From contig NZ_JAIGNO010000005.1 in assembly GCF_019711515.1 (NCBI RefSeq), positions 124,001-188,000 on the forward strand: DNA of 64,000 nt. The letters run 5' to 3'. The notes under the pieces were generated by a model. The model was not told where the DNA came from and did not search any database. It saw only the letters and a program-made list of their open reading frames with translations. Position numbers and translations under genes: made by a program. The stretch is from Qipengyuania qiaonensis. GTDB lineage: Bacteria > Pseudomonadota > Alphaproteobacteria > Sphingomonadales > Sphingomonadaceae. Of the stretch, positions 34,006 through 43,101 are shown piece by piece (the stretch's first letter is position 1; the number at the start of each line of letters is the position of its first letter).

Positions 34006-36568
34006 CGGAGCTGTCCTCGTCCGTCTCGCTGCCTAAACTACCCATTACCTCAACGAGTTCGTCCCTTCCATAAGGCTTGGTAAGGAGGCCCGCAGCCCCC
34101 AACTCATCGAGTCGGTCCTGCATCTCACCGTAACCCGTGGCGAGCCAGAAGGGGATCCCCAGTTCCTTCAGCTTGGCGGCAACCGGTTCGCTATTCTCCT
34201 TGCCCAGATTATAGTCGAGGATGGCCATGGCAGGCTGGGATTTGGCGAGGCCATCGAGGGCCCCGGCTACCGAGCTTTCGATCCTGACGTCCGATATTCC
34301 TAGGTCCTTGAGACAGTCTTCGGCATCGAGCGCGATAATCATGCTGTCTTCGACCAATAGAACGCTCTTGGGCAAATTCTGGGATCTCATACTGGTTTCT
34401 CGCTTGGTCGAACCGGCCGCGCAGCTATCGTCGCGGGAACGCCATTCGACATATCGTGCCGGTATACAGAAGCGGGCTTCGACCCCTTCCAGCCGATAGT
34501 CGATTTCGGCTGTGCCATCGAGTTCATAGGGAATGGACCGTTCGATGATTGTGCTCCCGAAACCGCGGCGCTTGGGCGGCTTGACCGGTGGCCCTCCGCA
34601 TTCGCGCCAGTGGGCGCAGAAATTTCCTTCAGCATCGCGGCTCACGATAACCTCGAGTTTGCCCGACTGGTCGCTGAGCGACCCGTATTTTGCCGAGTTC
34701 GTCATCATCTCGTGCATAACGAGCGCCATGACCGTGTAGGCTTCCGGCGCAATCATCGCCTCCGGACCCTGCAGGTCCAGCCGGTCTTTCTTGTCGGTCA
34801 GATATGCGTTGGCTTCGGTGGCGATAAGTTCCGAAAACGGTGCATGCGACCAGTTGCCCTTGGTGATGTTGTCATGGGCAGACGCCAGCGAACTTATGCG
34901 CCCCCCGACTATATCGATAAAGGTTTCGATATCGGGTGCATCGTGCTTGGACTGGTTGATCAGCCCGCGGATGAGATTGAGAATGTTGCGGACGCGGTGG
35001 TTGAGTTCCGCGATCAGAAGTTCCTGCTGCTGCTGCGCCTTCGCGCGCTCCGCCACGGCTTCGTCGGTCAGGCGCAGGATGATCTCTAACAGGGTTACGC
35101 GCAGCCCTTCCGCAATATCTAGCTCGGCTTCGGACCATTTCTCCGCGCGACCTTCGACGGTTTCCTGCCAGGCTTCGAAGCTCTTGCGTGGGGTCAGCCG
35201 GACGCCGTTCGGACCGGTTTCGACGGGCTTCTCGGGATTGCCCGCCCAGGTCACGGTTTGGGTCAGCGGTTTGCGCCACAGTATAAGATAGTCGCGCGGG
35301 GTACGTGACACCGGGATAACCAGAGCGCCTGCTGCACGATCCGCAAACCGTTCGGCCTTGGGCATACGCTCGGCAATCTGATTACTGGCCAACAGGCGAC
35401 TTGTGGCAGCACCGTTGAGACTGGGAACGATCGCCCGGAACTCTTCCTCGTTCGGCGCGGATCCGCGCGAGTCGTAGATGTCCTCCACGAAAATGCTCAC
35501 CCCGTCATGCGGAATGACCTGCTGAATGACCGGTTCGATCATCGGCAGGCTCGCAGATAGCGGGGTGCCCGCGGCGACATCGCGCATGAGGCGGGTGTGG
35601 ACGCTCCGCCCCAATTCGCGGCGTTCTGCAGATTGGCGCGAAAGTGTGCGATCGAGCACCAGCGAAAAGAGTTCGGAAAACAGTTCCGCCGCCGTGCGCT
35701 GCGAATAGGGCAGCAGCTTGGGACCGTAGTGGTGACAGGCGAACAGACCCCAGAGCTTGCCGCCGATAATGATCGAGATCGACAGCGAAGCGCCCACGCC
35801 CATATTGCGGAGATACTCGATATGGATCGGCGATACCGCGCGTAGCGCGCTCATGCTTAGATCGAGCGGTTCGCCTTGGATCGATACGCTGGGTTCTACG
35901 GGCACCGGGATGGCGTTAACATCGGCAATGATGCGGAAGCGATTGCGCAGGTAGAGCGTCCGGGCCTGGTTCGGGATATCGGATTTCGGATAGCGCAGAC
36001 CATGGAACTTCTCGAGATCGTCCCGCGCAGCCTCGGCTATGACTTCACCCGAAAGGTCGTCCCTGAAGCGATAGACCATGACGCGGTCGATCTTCAGCGA
36101 GTGGCGCAATTGTCGCGCGGCCTCGTCGGCGAGCGCCTGTAGGTCGGTGTGCTTTTCCAGCCGTGTCATGATGGGCCGGAGAATGGCTAACTGACGACTA
36201 AGATCGCCGGCGGCATGTGGTTCGATCTCTAGGATAGTGGATGTGCCGGAGGTGTGCAGCGCGCAATCGAACAGGCTTTCATCGCCGAACAGCGCGATGC
36301 CGAACAACCGCTCGACCTGATCGGCAACGCTGAGTGCTGCCGCGGCGCTACGCAATTGCTCCATGGCGTGGCGAGCGAATAGGCCAGCGAGGGGGGCACC
36401 AATCTCGATCGACCATCCAGCGCCGAAGATCTCCTCTAGATTGGTAGACCGGTGCGCGACGAACCAGTCGGAATTGACCGCGACCAGGGCACCGAACGGC
36501 TGGATGCACCCCAGCTGATGAATGGGTTCACGATCGCAATTGGACAGCGTTACGGCGTGGGGCTTCAT
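33998..36568 (-). CDS. bphP: Bacteriophytochrome hybrid HWE kinase with receiver domain
   Basis: An 856-residue red/far-red light sensor kinase. A PAS domain carries the biliverdin-attachment cysteine at residue 11 (SNCDREPIHQLGCIQPFGAL). A GAF domain follows with YPKSDIPNQAR (the PASDIP motif, 194-199) and ACHHYGPK, then a PHY domain. The kinase is HWE type: ELNHRVRN with phospho-His 524, and WRECGGP. A C-terminal receiver (about 735-856) has the acceptor Asp 785 in AILDYNLG, Lys 831 in LTKPYG, and a FATGUY-like segment FWLATGYG. It is the last gene of the bphO-bphP pair (1-bp overlap). The receiver type suggests a tie to the general stress response. Confidence 0.95.
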   Translation of the reverse strand: MKPHAVTLSNCDREPIHQLGCIQPFGALVAVNSDWFVAHRSTNLEEIFGAGWSIEIGAPLAGLFARHAMEQLRSAAAALSVADQVERLFGIALFGDESLFDCALHTSGTSTILEIEPHAAGDLSRQLAILRPIMTRLEKHTDLQALADEAARQLRHSLKIDRVMVYRFRDDLSGEVIAEAARDDLEKFHGLRYPKSDIPNQARTLYLRNRFRIIADVNAIPVPVEPSVSIQGEPLDLSMSALRAVSPIHIEYLRNMGVGASLSISIIIGGKLWGLFACHHYGPKLLPYSQRTAAELFSELFSLVLDRTLSRQSAERRELGRSVHTRLMRDVAAGTPLSASLPMIEPVIQQVIPHDGVSIFVEDIYDSRGSAPNEEEFRAIVPSLNGAATSRLLASNQIAERMPKAERFADRAAGALVIPVSRTPRDYLILWRKPLTQTVTWAGNPEKPVETGPNGVRLTPRKSFEAWQETVEGRAEKWSEAELDIAEGLRVTLLEIILRLTDEAVAERAKAQQQQELLIAELNHRVRNILNLIRGLINQSKHDAPDIETFIDIVGGRISSLASAHDNITKGNWSHAPFSELIATEANAYLTDKKDRLDLQGPEAMIAPEAYTVMALVMHEMMTNSAKYGSLSDQSGKLEVIVSRDAEGNFCAHWRECGGPPVKPPKRRGFGSTIIERSIPYELDGTAEIDYRLEGVEARFCIPARYVEWRSRDDSCAAGSTKRETSMRSQNLPKSVLLVEDSMIIALDAEDCLKDLGISDVRIESSVAGALDGLAKSQPAMAILDYNLGKENSEPVAAKLKELGIPFWLATGYGEMQDRLDELGAAGLLTKPYGRDELVEVMGSLGSETDEDSSAS

Positions 36569-37128
36569 CAGGCCGACTCGATTGCAATGCGCTCGATGGC
36601 GACCGCGTTGAAATGCGCGAATGTGGCCTGGGCGGCAATCAGTACCGGACGGTCTTGCTCCGGATCATGTCCTCTTTCGAGCAGCGGCCGCAATTTGGCC
36701 CAGTAGTTTTTCATTCGCTCGTCGGCAAGGAACACCATCGGCAATCGCCCGTCGCGCTTTGCGAGCCGTGCGTGGATGGCCCTGTTGCCCATCGACGATC
36801 CCGCCAGAACCCAGCACACGCCAAGCGGATCGCAATCGGCCGGAATATCGAGGTCGGGCGCATCGGCCCCGGGTTCCCGACCGAGAGAAAAAAGATCCTC
36901 GGCAAGCAGATCTGTCTGACTGGGAGGAAGGTCGAGCCCGCCGGTCGCGGCAAGCCAACGTTCGACGCCCAACCGGGCTCGAAACTGAATGTCGATGAAG
37001 CGTTCGTAATCCGGTGCATCGCCCATCACCAGCGCGCCAAGCCGTTTATCGAGCCTCTCGTGACCCTGAGCGGTTTCCGCCTTGAGATAATCCCTGGTGG
37101 TGCGACCCACCGCATGTCGTACCGGCAT
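36568..37128 (-). CDS. bphO: Biliverdin-producing heme oxygenase BphO
   Basis: A 186-residue helical heme oxygenase that makes biliverdin, the chromophore of the bacteriophytochrome next door. The N-terminal TRDYLKAETAQGHERLDKRLG contains the proximal heme histidine (GHERLD). The second half has VCWVLAGSSMGNRAIHARLAK, in which GSSMGN is the distal-helix glycine motif. The start at 37128 gives the usual length, although the frame is open upstream. Its stop overlaps the BphP start (ATGA), so the two are made together. Its upstream 150 bp shows no recognised promoter motif. Confidence 0.9.
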   Translation of the reverse strand: MPVRHAVGRTTRDYLKAETAQGHERLDKRLGALVMGDAPDYERFIDIQFRARLGVERWLAATGGLDLPPSQTDLLAEDLFSLGREPGADAPDLDIPADCDPLGVCWVLAGSSMGNRAIHARLAKRDGRLPMVFLADERMKNYWAKLRPLLERGHDPEQDRPVLIAAQATFAHFNAVAIERIAIESA

Positions 37129-37280
37129 TCGCTCGGCCTCGCTTTCCCTACCGCAACGCCCCCAAAAAGCAGATGCCGTGAAACATCGGCAGCTGAAAAT
37201 GCACTCTGCTTCGGCGCTAAGCGGCTGAAATAGCAAATCGTTCCTGATGCCGGGAAATAAACCGGCGCTGCTGCACCGGG

Positions 37281-37583
37281 CTATTTCGGCGCGATCAGCT
37301 TCTGTCCGTGCTGGCGAATTGCTCCGGCGACCATCGGTTCGACGAAGGATAGGGCAGGTGGAAGATTGATTTCGAAGATGACCTGGTCTTCCTCGACGAT
37401 CACGCAGCCGTCTATGCCTTGGCCCATCGCCTTGACCGACAGATCCATACGATCCTCGTGCGGCCAAGTCGTGGTGACATCGGCCATGCCGCCTGGGACG
37501 AACTGGCCGATCTCGTGGCTACGCGATTGCAGCCGCCGGCGCACTTCCTCCTTGCCTAGGCTGTGGGGGATCGGAACGCGCAT
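37281..37583 (-). CDS. Polyhydroxyalkanoic acid system family protein
   Basis: A 100-residue protein starting with VPIPHSLGKEEVRRRLQSRS, the signature of the PHA granule-associated system family (Pfam PHA_gran_rgn). Its role at PHA granules is not defined. The C-terminal part (PALSFVEPMVAGAIRQHGQKLI) has the conserved amphipathic end. It is translationally coupled to the XpaC-like gene (ATGA) and is therefore transcribed with the TelA-like gene. PHA synthase and phasin are encoded at about 62-64 kb in the same window. Confidence 0.7.
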   Translation of the reverse strand: MRVPIPHSLGKEEVRRRLQSRSHEIGQFVPGGMADVTTTWPHEDRMDLSVKAMGQGIDGCVIVEEDQVIFEINLPPALSFVEPMVAGAIRQHGQKLIAPK

Positions 37584-38341
37584 CAGCTCTTGTTCTCCAG
37601 CTGCGGACTGGTCTGCGTACCTTCGCCAAACTTGTAGTCCAGATAGCGATGCTTGATCGCGAGGTCGTCGAGCGAGCCTTCGGCGAGTTGCCGAGTAATC
37701 GAATCGATCTCGCCGCTAATCCTGCCAAGGCTGTCGGTCAATTGGCGGTCTGGCGTCGATCCGGCACGCTCTTCCGCGCGCAGATGCGCCGGGATGCGGC
37801 GATAGCTGTCGATCATCTCGGGCAGCTGTTCGCCCACGAGGCTGCGCACCTCGCGCGCCTTCGGATGGTTCTGGTCGAGCCCGTCGAGCTGCAAGCCGAG
37901 CGCGTCCAGCTGTACGCCCATATCGCTGACAATCTTAGCTGCCGGCGGGGGCAGGGCGGGCCGCTGCGCCTCGAGCCAGAGCTCGGTGCGGCTGACCATC
38001 TGCTGGACATTACCCTTGTTGATGTCGGCACGTTTGGGTGTCTTCATCTTCGGATAGCTTGAAAAAATAGCCGTCGCCACAGCCGTGGCGACGATGACGG
38101 CCATTACACCCCAAAAACCGATACCGCTGAAGATCGCCCCGGCAATCCCGGCGCCGACCCAGATTGTGAAAACTGCGATCAGCAGATTGCGGATTTTCTT
38201 GGCAACATGGCTGCGTTTGGCCTTCGCAGCCCCTTCGCCGATCGAGGCTGCGCGGCGATGGCGACCGCCTTCGCGGTTGTCGCGTACCAGCGCCTTGCCT
38301 TCGGAGAGGATACGCTCGCTTTCGCGGCTGAGGTCGTTCAC
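37583..38341 (-). CDS. XpaC-like membrane protein
   Basis: A 252-residue protein. Basic residues (EGGRHRRAASIGEGAAKAKRSHVAKK) precede two adjoining membrane helices (about residues 51-90), and the rest is a soluble helical part. It fits the 5-bromo-4-chloroindolyl phosphate hydrolysis (XpaC) family, whose genes often sit next to TelA-like genes, as in Bacillus xpaC-yaaN. I infer this partly from the neighbour. The start codon is GTG. 13 bp separate it from the telA stop, and it overlaps the PHA-system gene. A catalytic role is doubtful. Confidence 0.6.
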   Translation of the reverse strand: MNDLSRESERILSEGKALVRDNREGGRHRRAASIGEGAAKAKRSHVAKKIRNLLIAVFTIWVGAGIAGAIFSGIGFWGVMAVIVATAVATAIFSSYPKMKTPKRADINKGNVQQMVSRTELWLEAQRPALPPPAAKIVSDMGVQLDALGLQLDGLDQNHPKAREVRSLVGEQLPEMIDSYRRIPAHLRAEERAGSTPDRQLTDSLGRISGEIDSITRQLAEGSLDDLAIKHRYLDYKFGEGTQTSPQLENKS

Positions 38342-38354
38342 GCGGTCAAACTCC

Positions 38355-39569
38355 TCAGCCCTCGATACTCAGCAGGCTACTTTCGGCAACCTGCTTCTGC
38401 GCCTGGGCCTGCCCTTCGGCGCGCGCGATATAGCCCTTCGATTTCTCGACCTCGTCGGTAAGCAGGGTGACGGTCTGCTTCATGCTGTCGAGCGCGCGCA
38501 GCTTGAAGCTGTCGACCTCGTCCATCGTGTCGTAGATGTTCTGGAAAGCGCGTTGCAGCGTTTCCAGCGGGATCGTGCTGGCGGCAGCCTGTTCGTGGAT
38601 CTTGCCGGTCTGGTCGCGCAGCAGCGTGCTGGTGCTGTCGATGATCCCGGCGGTGGTCTCGTTGAGCGCGGTGATCTGTCCCAGAACGAGCCGCTGGTTG
38701 GTCATCGCCTCGGCCACCGTCACCGCCGTGCGCAGCGCGCCGACCGTGGTGGTGCTGGCGCGATCGACACCCTTCACTAGCTCGACATTGTTTTTCTTGA
38801 CCAGGTCGAGCGCGAGGTAGCCCTGCACGCTCACCGCCATCTGGGTCAGCAGGTCCTGCGTGCGCTGGCGGACGTAGAACAGCGCGGTCTCGCGAACCGC
38901 TTTGGCCTTGGCCGGGTCGGTCGCGTCGAGTTCGGCGGCCTTGTCCTCCAGCTTCTGGTCCAGCGTGTTGGAGATGTGGATCATCTGTTCCAGATTGCCC
39001 ATCGCCTCCCACAGCTTCTGCCGCTCCACGTCGATCGCGGCATTGTCCATAATCAGCTCGTCCTTGCCGCTGGCGAGGTTGTTGAGGATCGACTGGATGT
39101 GCGTCTGTGCGCTCTGGTAGCTGCGGAAATAGTTGGTCAGCTTGTTGCCGAAGGGAATGATGCCGAGGAACTTGCGCGTGCCCGACAGCTTGCCGCGCTT
39201 GCCGGGGTCTAGATCCTCCACCACGCGGCGCAGTTCGGCCAGATTGGCACCGACGCCTTCATCCTTGTCCATCGCACGTACCGGACGGTCGAGGAAGCGG
39301 TTGGACATGCCCGCCGCCGCCATGATTTCCTTGCGGCCCATATTGGTCAACTGGTCGACCTTCTTGCCGAATTCGGGCGAATTGGCATCCTCGGAGATAA
39401 GGTCTTCGACGAAACCGTCTACCTTGGTTTCCAGCTTGCTCTTTACCTCGTCCGATACCGGCACGAGCCCCGCTGCCTTCTCCGGCTTGACCTCGGGCAC
39501 CGGATCGGGCGGGGTCAGGTCGAAAGCGGTCTCGGTGGCAGTGGCGGTTTGCGTTTTCGTATCGCTCAT
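38355..39569 (-). CDS. TelA-like toxic-anion resistance protein
   Basis: A 404-residue soluble, almost fully helical protein of the TelA/KlaA/YaaN family. Typical segments are GTRKFLGIIPFGNKLTNYFRSYQSAQTHIQSIL, the coiled region LYVRQRTQDLLTQMAVSVQGYLALDL and the C-terminal helices. Family members are tied to tellurite and other stress resistance, but the mechanism is not known. ATG 39569 is preceded by GGAGAG at about 11 nt. It heads the telA-xpaC-PHA-system run, all on the minus strand. Its function here is not fixed by context. Confidence 0.85.
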   Translation of the reverse strand: MSDTKTQTATATETAFDLTPPDPVPEVKPEKAAGLVPVSDEVKSKLETKVDGFVEDLISEDANSPEFGKKVDQLTNMGRKEIMAAAGMSNRFLDRPVRAMDKDEGVGANLAELRRVVEDLDPGKRGKLSGTRKFLGIIPFGNKLTNYFRSYQSAQTHIQSILNNLASGKDELIMDNAAIDVERQKLWEAMGNLEQMIHISNTLDQKLEDKAAELDATDPAKAKAVRETALFYVRQRTQDLLTQMAVSVQGYLALDLVKKNNVELVKGVDRASTTTVGALRTAVTVAEAMTNQRLVLGQITALNETTAGIIDSTSTLLRDQTGKIHEQAAASTIPLETLQRAFQNIYDTMDEVDSFKLRALDSMKQTVTLLTDEVEKSKGYIARAEGQAQAQKQVAESSLLSIEG

Positions 39570-39708
39570 GGGCGCGGGTCTCTCCAAGCGGCTATGATCC
39601 TGTATTAGGGTGGCAATACACGATCTTCAAGCGCACTGTCACCTGTCACAGCGATAGTGCCGCGCCCCGGCGGGCGAGCGCAAGGCAATTCTACGCTTTG
39701 CGCCGAGA

Positions 39709-41442
39709 TCAGGCAGCAAGATCGAGCGGTATGATTTCGCCTGCGAGGTACTGCTTCTTGGCCTTTGCCCGGCTCAGTTTGCCCGAACTTGTGCGCGGCA
39801 AGGTACGCGGTGGAACGAGTTCGACGACACAGCTCATGCCGGTAACTCCGCGCACCTTGTCGGCAATCTGGTCGCGCAGCTTGACGCGTTCCTCGGGATC
39901 GGACACGCGGCAATGGACGAGTACGGCAGGCGCCTCTTCCCCGCCCTCGGTATCGATAGAAAATGCGGCGATGTCGCCATGGTTGAAGCCCGGCAATTGT
40001 TCGACCGCCCATTCGATATCCTGCGGCCACAGATTCTTGCCGTTGATTATGATCATGTCCTTCGCACGGCCGACGATAAACAGATAGCCATCGGTCATGT
40101 AGCCCATGTCGCCCGTGTCCAACCAACCATCGACCAGGCAGTCTTGGGTTGCCTCTTCGTTGCGGAAATAGGAATGCATAACGCTTTTGCCGCGACACCA
40201 GACCTTGCCGATCTGGTGGTCGCCCTTGATCGCGTCGTTTTCACCGCGGATTTCGACCTCCATCCCCGGGATCGGCTTGCCGCAGTTGACGATCGCGCGA
40301 TAGCGCGCGGGTTTCGAAAGATCGCGTGGACGGCCCGAAAGGCGCTCCTCCTCGACCAGTTCCACCCGAATGCCTTCTCCCGGCGGCATGACGGTGACGG
40401 CAAGCGTCGCTTCCGCGAGGCCGTAGCTGGGATTGAAACTGCTCGCCTGAAAACCGGCATTGGCGAAGGCGTTGACGAAGTTCTGCATGACGTCGGGCCG
40501 GATCATGTCCGCGCCATTGCCCGCCACGCGCCAGCGCGACAGATCGAAGCGGTCCTCGACATGGCTTTGGCTGGAAATGCGCCGGGCGCAGATGTCGTAG
40601 CCAAAGGTTGGGGAATAGCTCAGCGTGGTGCCTTCGTTACGGCTGATCAGGTCGAGCCAAGCGAGCGGCCGACGGGCGAAATGCTCGGTCCGCAGGTAGT
40701 CGACCGAGACCTGGTTGGCGACGAGCGACAGGAAGCAGCCGACCAGCCCCATATCGTGATACCAGGGCAGCCAGCTCACCACGCGGTCGTTAGTGCCGAT
40801 ATGCATCGACTCCGCATGGCCGCGCAGATTGTGAAGCAAAGCTTCGTGCGTCACCGCAACGCCAGTCGGGAAACGGGTGGAGCCCGACGAATATTGCAAA
40901 TAGCAGATGTCGCCGGGCACCGCTTCGGGCAGAGTGCTTTCAGGAGCGGGGCGCAGTGCGAAATCTTCCCAGCTTTCGCCGGCGCAGCCCTGCCTATCCG
41001 CGGCTGCCTTGGCCATCTCGGCAATTTCGCCCGGGTAGATCAGTATTTTCGGGTCGGAACTTTCCAGTTGGACGGAAAGCTGGTCGATATAGCTGTCCTT
41101 GCCGCCGAAGGTCGTCGGCAGCGGTAGGGGAACGGGCCAGGCACCCATGAGCGTGCAAGCGCAGAACAGCGCGGCGAATTCGGGGCTGGTTTCGGCCACC
41201 AGCGCTACGCGATCTTCCTTCTCGATCCCCATCTCGACGAGGCGATAGGCAGCCTGAAGCGCATCTTCGCGCATTTGCGCGTAGGGATAGACGCGTTCCA
41301 GCGTCCCACGCATATCGTGAAAATTGAGGCCCTTGGCGCTGCGTGCAGCGTAATCGATGGCCTCGTTGAAGGTCGCGAATTCCGAACGGCGGCGTGGCAG
41401 GTCGCAATCGTTCGGCGTCGGCGAAAGTTCGGCGTCGGTCAT
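39709..41442 (-). CDS. Fatty acyl-AMP ligase (FadD32-like)
   Basis: A 577-residue member of the ANL (acyl-CoA synthetase/NRPS adenylation) family. The AMP-binding P-loop is YLQYSSGSTRFPTGVAVTH (about residues 180-200), YGLAEATLAV is motif A5-like, and DGWLDTGDMGYM and RTSSGKLSRAKAKKQY carry the catalytic Lys. The wide N-terminal insertion and the long C-terminus match fatty acyl-AMP ligases, which hand acyl-AMP to a carrier protein rather than to CoA. No acyl carrier or polyketide synthase gene is nearby, so its acceptor is unknown. It sits alone between two unrelated gene runs. Confidence 0.85.
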   Translation of the reverse strand: MTDAELSPTPNDCDLPRRRSEFATFNEAIDYAARSAKGLNFHDMRGTLERVYPYAQMREDALQAAYRLVEMGIEKEDRVALVAETSPEFAALFCACTLMGAWPVPLPLPTTFGGKDSYIDQLSVQLESSDPKILIYPGEIAEMAKAAADRQGCAGESWEDFALRPAPESTLPEAVPGDICYLQYSSGSTRFPTGVAVTHEALLHNLRGHAESMHIGTNDRVVSWLPWYHDMGLVGCFLSLVANQVSVDYLRTEHFARRPLAWLDLISRNEGTTLSYSPTFGYDICARRISSQSHVEDRFDLSRWRVAGNGADMIRPDVMQNFVNAFANAGFQASSFNPSYGLAEATLAVTVMPPGEGIRVELVEEERLSGRPRDLSKPARYRAIVNCGKPIPGMEVEIRGENDAIKGDHQIGKVWCRGKSVMHSYFRNEEATQDCLVDGWLDTGDMGYMTDGYLFIVGRAKDMIIINGKNLWPQDIEWAVEQLPGFNHGDIAAFSIDTEGGEEAPAVLVHCRVSDPEERVKLRDQIADKVRGVTGMSCVVELVPPRTLPRTSSGKLSRAKAKKQYLAGEIIPLDLAA

Positions 41443-41572
41443 AATTTTCGGCGGTACCCGTGAATAGCTGGAGCCTTGCGGCCTATCTCGTTGCTTTGTC
41501 CATGCGCAAACCGGCGGCTGCGCATGCTCCCGCGTTTCCCATTCTTAAAGGACTGTGGCAGGAATATGGCCG

Positions 41573-42157
41573 ATGGATGATGAACGCGCAACATTCGGTC
41601 GTACTCGCCGCCGGACAAAACCGCTTGATCGCACCCGATTGGAGGAACTGGCGGTTGCTTATGTCGCACGCTTTGCAACCAGTACGGGCAAGCTCAGGGC
41701 CTATCTCGAGCGCAAACTGCGCGAACGTGGCTTCGTTGACGAAGAACTGCCTGATATTGACTCGCTCGTCTCGAAATTCGTCGACAAGGGCTATGTGGAT
41801 GATGCCGCCTATGGTCGCGCCAAGGCAAGCGACCTCACCGCGCGGGGCTACGGATCGCGAAGGGTCGAGCAAAGCCTGCGGTCCGCCGGAGTCGCCGAGG
41901 ATTTGCGCGACTCTTTGCAACCGGGCGAGCCGCAGAGGCGCCAGGCCGCCCTGATTCTGGCGCGCAAGCGACGCTTCGGACCGTTCGGGGAAATGCGCGA
42001 TACAGACGCCGAGGAAGGGCGTAGACGGCGTGAAAAGCAGCTTGCGGCTATGGTGCGCGCGGGCCATGACTTCGAGATTGTACGGTGCGTGATCGATGCC
42101 CGCACTGTCGAGGAGTTGGAATTATGGCTCGCAGAAGTAGCCGACGAATCTGGGTAA
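41573..42157 (+). CDS. recX: Regulatory protein RecX
   Basis: A 194-residue protein of the RecX family, which caps RecA filaments and limits recombinase activity. The three-helix repeats are visible as KLRAYLERKLRERGF, DIDSLVSKFVDKGYVDDAAYGRAKASDLTARGYGSRRVEQSLRSAG and a third degenerate one. The ATG at 41573 has AGGA 9 nt upstream. The GTG at 41555 lies only 2 nt behind an AAAGGA and is less likely. The last 34 bp overlap the next gene. Confidence 0.85.
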   Translation: MDDERATFGRTRRRTKPLDRTRLEELAVAYVARFATSTGKLRAYLERKLRERGFVDEELPDIDSLVSKFVDKGYVDDAAYGRAKASDLTARGYGSRRVEQSLRSAGVAEDLRDSLQPGEPQRRQAALILARKRRFGPFGEMRDTDAEEGRRRREKQLAAMVRAGHDFEIVRCVIDARTVEELELWLAEVADESG

Positions 42158-42654
42158 AGGGTCTTTGCACATTTGCTGGCTTGGGAGCGCTCGTTGCCTG
42201 CTCGCCGCAGACACAGGCCGAATCCCCGGCGGACAAGGCTGTTTCGGTCACCGAGACTGCCGCACCGGACGTTCATCCCGTTTCGGGGCTGAAGATCATT
42301 CCGCTGACGGTTATGCGCGGCGATGAACGCATCGGTTTTCGGGTCGAGGTAGCGGATACGCGCGAGGCTCAAGCGAAGGGGCTTATGTTCCGGACCGAGC
42401 TCGGCGACTTCGAAGGGATGATTTTCCCGCATGACGGAAACACTGCCCAAAGTTTCTGGATGAAGAACACCCCGCTGTCGCTCGACATCATCTTTGTTGG
42501 CCCGGATAGCCGCATTTCCAACATCGCCGCCATGACCGAACCTTATTCGCTCGAATCGGTCTATTCGGTCGGCCCAGTGCTCGGCGTGCTCGAGTTGCGC
42601 GGCGGCCGCGCGGAAGAGCTTGGTATCGAGGCCGGCGATCTGGTCGAATGGTAA
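42124..42654 (+). CDS. DUF192-family exported protein
   Basis: A 176-residue protein with a lipoprotein-type or signal N-terminus (GLGALVACSPQTQAE). The DUF192 core has the family motif EAQAKGLMFRTELGDFEGMIFPHDGNTAQSFWMKNTPLSLDIIFV. The fold is known, but the biochemical role is not. It is coupled to recX by a 34-bp overlap. A GAGGAG site lies 7 bp before the start. Confidence 0.85.
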   Translation: MARRSSRRIWVKGLCTFAGLGALVACSPQTQAESPADKAVSVTETAAPDVHPVSGLKIIPLTVMRGDERIGFRVEVADTREAQAKGLMFRTELGDFEGMIFPHDGNTAQSFWMKNTPLSLDIIFVGPDSRISNIAAMTEPYSLESVYSVGPVLGVLELRGGRAEELGIEAGDLVEW

Positions 42655-42702
42655 GCATCGAATGGCTTGGCCAGCGCGTGCGAATCCGCTAACCGCGCGA
42701 CC

Positions 42703-43101
42703 ATGAACTTCCTCGGCAAGATTTTCACCTGGTGGGACGGTGCCACGATCGGCACGCTCCTGTGGTCCTCACGCAACGGGGAGCATGTCGGCACCGATGC
42801 GCAGGGCAACAAATATTACCGCTCGAAGAAGAAAGCCGGTGACGGTCGCGAGCGGCGCTGGGTGATCTACGATGGTGCCAATGATGCAAGCCGCGTGCCG
42901 AGCGAATGGCATGGCTGGCTGCACGGCGCGTTCGACGACATTCCCGAAAGCAATCTGCCGCCCGCTCGCATCTGGGAAGTGGATTATACGCCAAATGCCA
43001 CGGGCACAGTTGCAGCCTATCGTCCGGCGGGAGCACTCGAACGGGGCGGGAAGCGCGCCAAGGCAACGGGCGATTACGAAGCCTGGTCGCCAGAAGCGTG
43101 A
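42703..43101 (+). CDS. NADH:ubiquinone oxidoreductase accessory subunit NDUFA12
   Basis: A 132-residue accessory subunit of respiratory complex I (B17.2 type) found in alphaproteobacteria and mitochondria. Residues WDGATIGTLLWSSRNGEHVGTDAQGNKYYR and RRWVIYDGANDASRVPSEWHGWLH define the family. It has no signal peptide. The gene neighbour pair NDUFA12-DUF2155 is common in alphaproteobacteria. The stop overlaps the DUF2155 start (TGATG). The nuo operon is not in the window. Confidence 0.93.
   Translation: MNFLGKIFTWWDGATIGTLLWSSRNGEHVGTDAQGNKYYRSKKKAGDGRERRWVIYDGANDASRVPSEWHGWLHGAFDDIPESNLPPARIWEVDYTPNATGTVAAYRPAGALERGGKRAKATGDYEAWSPEA

Noticed and set aside
37254-37287. Possible terminator (GAAATA/TATTTC with CCGG arms) between bphO and the PHA-system gene
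   Set aside because: It runs into the stop codon of the PHA-system gene, the stem is interrupted and weak, and no T tract follows.
39913-41127. Plus-strand open frame of 404 codons within the fatty acyl-AMP ligase
   Set aside because: Antisense shadow of a strongly conserved enzyme.
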